The position numbers and the translations under genes are program-made. A stretch of DNA of 34,777 nucleotides from a bacterium (GTDB lineage Bacteria > Patescibacteriota > Minisyncoccia > Phycocordibacterales > PALSA-1337), in assembly GCA_021782175.1 (NCBI GenBank), contig JAJXVL010000003.1:1-34777 (forward strand), given 5' to 3'. Each line of letters opens with the position of its first letter. The first letter of the stretch is position 1. Positions 30,558 through 34,777 of the stretch are shown in pieces. A model generated the notes under the pieces. It was not told where the DNA came from and searched no databases. It saw only the letters and a program-made list of their open reading frames with translations.

Positions 30558-32880
30558 TTGAATTGTCAGTCGTACCGGTCTGCTCAATACCTGTACCGAC
30601 ACCGATCACTTCGCGAGGCTTTGAGCCATTGGCTGGACCGATCACGCCGCGTTCCTCGAGCATATCCATGAGTTTGGCGGCTCGGGAATAGCCGATGCCA
30701 AGTTTGCGCTGGATGTAGGAAGTCGAGGCTTTGCCGGCGGAAACTACGGCTTCACGAGCTGGTTCGTACATCTCATCTTCTTCCTCGAGATTGTCACCAT
30801 CGAGAGCGCCGGACAAGCCGCCCATGGAGTCAAAGGCCGCACTAGAACCAGCCTCCGGGGTGGTCAGGCTGATTTCACCCATAATCTCATCTTTGTATTG
30901 ATCAGCCAGGAATTTGACGACTCTTTTGACCTCAGATTCGGAGATATAGGCTGATTGCAGACGGACAGGCTTGGACATTTCGCCGCCCAGATAGAGCATA
31001 TCACCAGCACCGAGTAGTTTCTCAGCGCCCTGCTGATCCAGGATAGTCCTAGAGTCAATCTGAGAAGCCACCTGCAAGGCTACACGGGTAGGGATGTTCG
31101 CTTTGATGAGGCCGGTGATGACGTTGACGCTCGGTCGCTGAGTGGAAATGATGAGGTGGATACCGACAGCGCGGCTCATCTGGGCCAGACGAACAATGGC
31201 TGATTCGAGTTCACGCGGGTAAGTCTGCATAATATCAGCCAATTCATCAATCACGATGACGATATAAGGCATCGTTTCCGGCAAAGTCTCACTGTCGGCA
31301 TTTTCCTCGTCGTCTTTGTGATTCTTGCGGTATTTGGCCAGAGCAGGAGCCAGAACATTCTTGTGATAGGAATCGATATCACGAGTGGCGCTTTTCTCGA
31401 GGACATCATAGCGACGACTCATCTCCTTGGCGGCCCATTTGAGAGCCAGGATTGCTTTCTTGGGATCGGTGATGACTGGGGTGAGTAGGTGGGGAATCTT
31501 GTTGTAAAGGGTCATTTCCACACGCTTGGGATCGATCATGATGAACTTGAGATTTTCCGGTGAATTGCGGAAGAGCAGGGAAGTGACCACGGCATGAATA
31601 GTGACAGACTTGCCTGAACCCGTGGCACCGGCAATGAGCATGTGCGGGGCTTTGGCCAGATTGGTGAAATGGGCCCGTCCGGCAATGTCCTTGCCGAGGG
31701 AAGTGAGGAGGGGTTTCTCGGACTCTTGGTAGTCCGGTGAAGATAGAAGGGTGGCCAGACCAACCGTAGTCTTGGCTGTATTGGGCACCTCAATACCTAC
31801 TAGTGATTTGCCAGGAATAGGGGCCTCGATGCGGATAGGGTGGGCGGCCAAGGCCAAGGCCAGGTCATTGTTCAAGCCGACGATTCGGGAGAGTTTGACA
31901 CCCTCGGCCGGCTTGAGGGCATAGCGAGTAACCGACGGGCCGATAGAGATCTCATCCATTTCGACGGTAATACCGAAGTTCTGGAGGGTACGCTTGATGA
32001 TGTTGGCATTGGCCTTGATATCGCCAGTTTCTGGTTTGCCGCGATCTTTTTCGAGTAGGGACAACGGCGGGGGAGTGAAAGGTTTGAGGAGAGGTACTAC
32101 CACGGAAGAAGCAAAACCGCTCTCTTCTTCCTCGCTCCACTCCAGTTTCTTGGCTTTGACAGTCTTCTTGACTTCGGTCATGGGTGGCTTGGCCTTGGGG
32201 TTCTGTTCGGCGGGCTCCTCATCAGTACCACTTTCCTCGGCATTGGCCGCAGCGACGGCCGAAGCCACCATCGCTTCTTCGTCAGAGTCCATTTCAGCTG
32301 AGGCCGCTAGTTTGCGTTTGCTGGAGACCTTGGATTCGGCTTCTTCATCCTCGGCATGGTGCCAAAAGGCCAGGCCTTCCCAGGTGATATGCCACTCGAA
32401 CATTACCACGAGGGAAGCAGATAGGAGAGCGATGAGGAAAAGGGCTGTCGCCCAAACATCGACGAGTTTGACCAGAGGTCTAGCGATCCAGCCGCCTACC
32501 ACACCACCCAGATCACCAGGCAGGAGATAGATCAGGCCCAGACCAGAGAGGAAGAAAATCACTGCGCTCATAGTCTTGATCAGATCGAAGCGCCGTTCCA
32601 CCCCCTTGATAAAAGCGATGCCAAGGAGGGTAGTAACTATCGGTATCAGGAAATAGCCTACGCCAAAAGCCTTGGTGAGGAAATCAAAAGCAAACTGACC
32701 AACCAATCCAGCCAAATCACTGCCATCAGTCCGGTGGAAAGCCGCTAGGAGGGAGATCAGAGCTATCAGGAAAGAGAAGATGGCCATGATAGCATGCACC
32801 GTCTCATCTTTGAGAGAGTTCCAAAACCGAGTCTGTTTGCCTGGGTCAGCCTTTTTCTTCTTGGCCATGCCAGTCATCAT
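30538..32880 (-). CDS. ftsK: DNA translocase FtsK
   Basis: A 780-residue septal DNA pump that moves chromosome ends away from the division site. The N-terminal region (to ~residue 170) has four or so hydrophobic segments (IMAIFSFLIALISLLAAF, AFGVGYFLIPIVTTLLGIAF, MSAVIFFLSGLGLIYLL, ATALFLIALLSASLVVMF). A Glu/Lys/Ala-rich linker follows (~180-270). The RecA-like motor has Walker A GATGSGKS (K424), PKRVEMTLYNKIPHLLTPVITDP, Walker B YIVIVIDELAD and ISTQRPSVNVITGLIKANIPTRVAL. The C-terminal gamma winged helix (STSYIQRKLGIGYSRAAKLMDMLEERGVIGP) reads KOPS-type sites. Start is 32880 or 32868 (MAKKKK); the latter is equally plausible. Confidence 0.95.
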   Translation of the reverse strand: MMTGMAKKKKADPGKQTRFWNSLKDETVHAIMAIFSFLIALISLLAAFHRTDGSDLAGLVGQFAFDFLTKAFGVGYFLIPIVTTLLGIAFIKGVERRFDLIKTMSAVIFFLSGLGLIYLLPGDLGGVVGGWIARPLVKLVDVWATALFLIALLSASLVVMFEWHITWEGLAFWHHAEDEEAESKVSSKRKLAASAEMDSDEEAMVASAVAAANAEESGTDEEPAEQNPKAKPPMTEVKKTVKAKKLEWSEEEESGFASSVVVPLLKPFTPPPLSLLEKDRGKPETGDIKANANIIKRTLQNFGITVEMDEISIGPSVTRYALKPAEGVKLSRIVGLNNDLALALAAHPIRIEAPIPGKSLVGIEVPNTAKTTVGLATLLSSPDYQESEKPLLTSLGKDIAGRAHFTNLAKAPHMLIAGATGSGKSVTIHAVVTSLLFRNSPENLKFIMIDPKRVEMTLYNKIPHLLTPVITDPKKAILALKWAAKEMSRRYDVLEKSATRDIDSYHKNVLAPALAKYRKNHKDDEENADSETLPETMPYIVIVIDELADIMQTYPRELESAIVRLAQMSRAVGIHLIISTQRPSVNVITGLIKANIPTRVALQVASQIDSRTILDQQGAEKLLGAGDMLYLGGEMSKPVRLQSAYISESEVKRVVKFLADQYKDEIMGEISLTTPEAGSSAAFDSMGGLSGALDGDNLEEEDEMYEPAREAVVSAGKASTSYIQRKLGIGYSRAAKLMDMLEERGVIGPANGSKPREVIGVGTGIEQTGTTDNSNDILTP

Positions 32881-32893
32881 ATCATATGGAAGC

Positions 32894-32921
32894 TTGCTTT
32901 TCTCCTTTTGGCCTATATAAT
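32894..32921 (+). promoter_or_regulatory. Promoter of the winged-helix gene, overlapping the ftsK promoter
   Basis: Plus strand TTGCTT (32894-32899), 16-nt spacer, TATAAT (32916-32921). The minus strand offers TATTAT or TATATA over the same bases (32922-32914) for ftsK. Divergent overlap. Confidence 0.6.
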
Positions 32922-32936
32922 ACTTCTGTCTGATAT

Positions 32937-32989
32937 GGGTTTGTGCGATGTCTTTTTCAATAAGACATCAGAAGATAAAAGACAAACCC
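32937..32989 (+). promoter_or_regulatory. Nested hairpins in the leader of the winged-helix gene
   Basis: Outer stem GGGTTTGT/ACAAACCC (32937-32944/32982-32989) and inner stem GATGTCTT/AAGACATC (32947-32954/32962-32969), both perfect 8-bp. They lie between the promoter and the ATG at 33001. Confidence 0.6.
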
Positions 32990-33000
32990 TATTTACTCTG

Positions 33001-33771
33001 ATGGACAATAAAGACAAACAAAATCCTATACCGCCTTCTCAGGATCCTATAAACTGGAAATCGCTAGGTTTCTTCTCGGCAGAAGATTATCTAGTCTACA
33101 TCTTCAAAAAGACAGAGAAGATTACCGCCGCCCTGTACCTGGTCTCAGGATTACTCAAGGACGATGAACCCTTGAAGTGGGAATTGCGCGATCGCGGCAT
33201 GAGTCTGATATCCTCGTCCTTTACAGCCTCATCGTCGGTGCCTGGGGATAAGAATGCCGTTATCCAGTCACTTTTTGGTTCGGCTCTAGAAACGATCTCT
33301 CTACTCAATGTGGCCAGAGTTTCCAATCTGATATCTGAGATGAACCATATATTGTTGGTAAGGGAGATAGACAGCATTATCATCATGCTCCGTGATCGTT
33401 TGGCTCAGAGCGCTGAGAATGCCGGATATGTTCTGTCAGAGTCCTTCTTCAAGACACCAGATCTCTTCAGTTCCGGTTTCAAGGCGGATGTTCGCGGGAC
33501 TAGTCATAATGAGAAGAACAAACCAGGGCTAACCATCCAAGATCAAAATACCAATAAAGGACATGCCCAAAGTCTGGTCAAGAAGAACCAGAGACAGGAA
33601 CATATCCTGGCTATTCTGCAGAAACAGTCCAATTTGACGATCAAAGATTTCTCGCGAGCTATTCAGGATTGCAGTGAGAAGACCATCCAGAGAGAGTTGC
33701 TGGAACTAGTCGAAAAGGGGGTTATAAAGAAGGAAGGGGAGCGCCGTTGGAGCCGGTATTCACTCAAATAA
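33001..33771 (+). CDS. Winged-helix (DeoR-like HTH) DNA-binding protein, unknown regulon
   Basis: A 256-residue protein. Its C-terminal ~60 residues form a DeoR-like winged helix: RQEHILAILQKQSNLTIKDFSRAIQDCSEKTIQRELLELVEKGVIKKEGERRWSRYSL. The N-terminal region (residues ~15-130) is helical (DYLVYIFKKTEKITAALYLVSGLLKDDEPLKWELRDRG, then SLLNVARVSNLISEMNHILLVREIDSIIIMLRDRL) and could dimerise or sense a signal. A polar linker joins them. Start 33001 is chosen since the upstream bases fold into two perfect hairpins; ATG at 32935 in the same frame is the alternative, adding 22 residues. It is divergent from ftsK and precedes the exported PG-binding protein gene. No ligand is apparent. Confidence 0.75.
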   Translation: MDNKDKQNPIPPSQDPINWKSLGFFSAEDYLVYIFKKTEKITAALYLVSGLLKDDEPLKWELRDRGMSLISSSFTASSSVPGDKNAVIQSLFGSALETISLLNVARVSNLISEMNHILLVREIDSIIIMLRDRLAQSAENAGYVLSESFFKTPDLFSSGFKADVRGTSHNEKNKPGLTIQDQNTNKGHAQSLVKKNQRQEHILAILQKQSNLTIKDFSRAIQDCSEKTIQRELLELVEKGVIKKEGERRWSRYSLK

Positions 33772-33859
33772 GCGCTCGAAGACTATAAATAGACGCCCAA
33801 TGCCAGAGCACGGCTAGGGAGGGCCCTAAACTTGACTTTTCGGGTCAAATAACCTAGAG

Positions 33860-33868
33860 TTATCCACA
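33860..33868 (+). other. Isolated consensus DnaA-box-like 9-mer
   Basis: TTATCCACA occurs once, 35 nt before the -10 of the next gene. No cluster of boxes, dnaA gene or AT-rich unwinding repeat is nearby, so an origin is not supported; it may be a chance match or a DnaA-sensitive promoter. Confidence 0.3.
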
Positions 33869-33878
33869 TTAAACATTT

Positions 33879-33908
33879 TTGCCGTACCGCTTAACTATGC
33901 GCTATAAT
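33879..33908 (+). promoter_or_regulatory. Promoter of the PG-binding surface protein
   Basis: TTGCCG (33879-33884), 18-nt spacer, TATAAT (33903-33908); predicted start near 33915. Confidence 0.68.
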
Positions 33909-33914
33909 GCTTTG

Positions 33915-34161
33915 CAACGAGCGCCAGATCAGTCGTTTGGTCAGGCGTTCGTCCCAAGGCGTAAGCTCTGGGTTTAGTCGGACTTTGACAACTGAACATG
34001 TCACTTGTCTCTAGTCCTATTTGTGCACCACTAACTCTTCTGTTCGGACGTCGATAGTACGACGGAGGAATGTGGATTTATCAGTCTTACTAGGCAATGT
34101 CTCCCCGAAATATTAAAAAGTAAGACCGGGGGTCCATTGTTAATTATCAAAAACATAGCTA
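33915..34161 (+). promoter_or_regulatory. Long structured 5' leader (about 247 nt) with a pseudoknot candidate
   Basis: No ORF fills this stretch. Near its 5' end ACGAGCGCC (33917-33925) pairs with GGCGTTCGT (33944-33952). Near 34050-34070 CGTCG-ATAGTA-CGACG makes a small hairpin. Just before the gene, GTCTTACT/AGTAAGAC (34084-34091/34119-34126) forms an 8-bp stem whose loop bases CCCCG (34103-34107) match CGGGG (34127-34131) right behind the stem, a pseudoknot pattern with an A-rich connecting loop. No Shine-Dalgarno lies before the ATG. Long stabilising leaders are common on abundant surface-protein mRNAs (inference). Confidence 0.55.
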
Positions 34162-34777
34162 TGAAAAAAGTTATCTTCGCGACCGGCGTAGCCGTCTTGG
34201 CTCTCGCCACCGTCGTAGGAGCTCAGGGCTATACCTTCTCGGCTAACCTCACGGTTGGTTCGACGGGCTCTGACGTTGTTGCTTTGCAGACGGCTCTTAT
34301 GTCTGCTGGTTTCAACATTCCGGCCATTGCTTCGGGTGCTGCTGCCAAGGGTTACTTTGGTTCGCAGACTCAGGCCGCTGTTAAGCTTTACCAGGCTGCT
34401 CACGGTGTTCCGAATACCGGCTTCGTCGGTCCTCTGACTCGTGCGGCTTTGAACGGCAGTGCTTCAGCTTCGTCAGCCACTGGCTCGACCGTCGCTGTTG
34501 CTTGCCCGGCTGGTTACGTCTGCACGCCGGCTGCCGGCTCGACGACCACCACCACGACCACCGTCACTGGCGGCGCTACCGGCGGTATTACTACCCCGGG
34601 TGTCTCCGGTGTCATGACCGTGACCTCTGGCCCGCTCTCAAGCTCTGTCTTGAACGTCGGTCAGCAGAAGGTTGCCATTGAGACCGTTCGCGTTCAGGCT
34701 CAATACTCTGACATTGATGTCCAGAGCATCACCATGAACCTCGGTAGCAATACGTCTCGGAAGCATCGCCGTATAGG
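34162..34777 (+). CDS. Exported peptidoglycan-binding-domain surface protein (partial)
   Basis: At least 205 residues, running off the window edge. Residues 1-21 are a signal peptide (MKKVIFATGVAVLALATVVGA, cut before QG). A PG_binding_1 domain follows at ~30-95: LTVGSTGSDVVALQTALMSAGF, then GYFGSQTQAAVKLYQAAHGVPNTGFVGPLTRAALN. Next come a Ser/Thr/Gly-rich linker with a TTTTTTT-type run and the start of a beta-rich domain (VTSGPLSSSVLNVGQQKVAIETVRVQAQYSDIDVQSITMNLGS). Strong promoter and long leader suggest an abundant cell-surface, perhaps S-layer-like protein. The last ~25 nt translate to a basic SRKHRRI that looks out of place, possibly a contig-end artefact. Confidence 0.87.

Noticed and set aside
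33860-33868. Replication origin near the DnaA-box-like 9-mer
   Set aside because: One box only, without dnaA/dnaN, box clusters or an unwinding region.
1-34777. CRISPR array, IS element, prophage or tRNA genes
   Set aside because: No regularly spaced repeats, transposase, phage structural genes or tRNA T-arm/acceptor patterns were seen.

Overview
The window looks like a contig piece from a Patescibacteria/CPR genome, most likely Parcubacteria-like. The evidence is indirect: small proteins, tight packing, two FTLIE-type pilins, SIMPL, DUF11-like and peptidoglycan-binding surface proteins, an unusual EF-P loop, an rpsF-ssb-rpsR cluster with no rplI behind it, and rplK with no rplA. UGA is used as a normal stop (for example at the ends of the VKOR-like and AI-2E-like genes), which argues against the UGA-glycine lineages. 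No rRNA, tRNA, phage, IS or CRISPR was seen.

Layout. 1-1.4 kb: end of a possible DsbA-like gene, a VKOR-family protein and a methyltransferase. 1.4-3.8 kb: an orphan gene with its own promoter, ribosome binding site and terminator; folD; a long hairpin; a type IV pilin. 3.8-6.2 kb: a SIMPL protein, then secE-nusG-rplK and a three-way-junction RNA-like element. 6.2-10.6 kb: a thymidylate/C1-folate block (dihydrofolate reductase, dCMP deaminase, dut, thyA, tmk, glyA). With folD upstream it covers dUMP formation, methylation to dTMP, phosphorylation, and recycling of the folate cofactor. 10.6-10.95 kb: a minus-strand non-coding RNA candidate with a consensus promoter and an intrinsic terminator. 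11-14.2 kb: argS, an orphan gene and a pilin-LamG fusion. 14.2-20.4 kb: ileS carrying an inserted histidine-phosphatase domain, recO and a DUF11-like surface protein. 20.4-26.9 kb: glyS, an orphan gene, a metallo-beta-lactamase-fold hydrolase, an M16 peptidase behind a perfect 34-bp palindrome, an AI-2E-type permease and metG. 27-29.5 kb: rpsF-ssb-rpsR-recA behind a structured leader. 29.6-34.8 kb: efp, then (minus) ftsK and a small Ig-like membrane protein, a winged-helix regulator candidate, and the start of an exported peptidoglycan-binding protein behind a leader of about 250 nt.

The main observations are: (i) IleRS with a catalytically complete-looking histidine-phosphatase domain spliced into its catalytic body; (ii) an unidentified ncRNA of about 290 nt; (iii) a -10 hexamer placed 6-8 nt before the ATG at about twelve genes, which predicts largely leaderless mRNAs; (iv) several large intergenic RNA or DNA structures; (v) EF-P with Gln at the position of the modified Lys34. 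All assignments come from reading motifs in the sequence; no database search was run.
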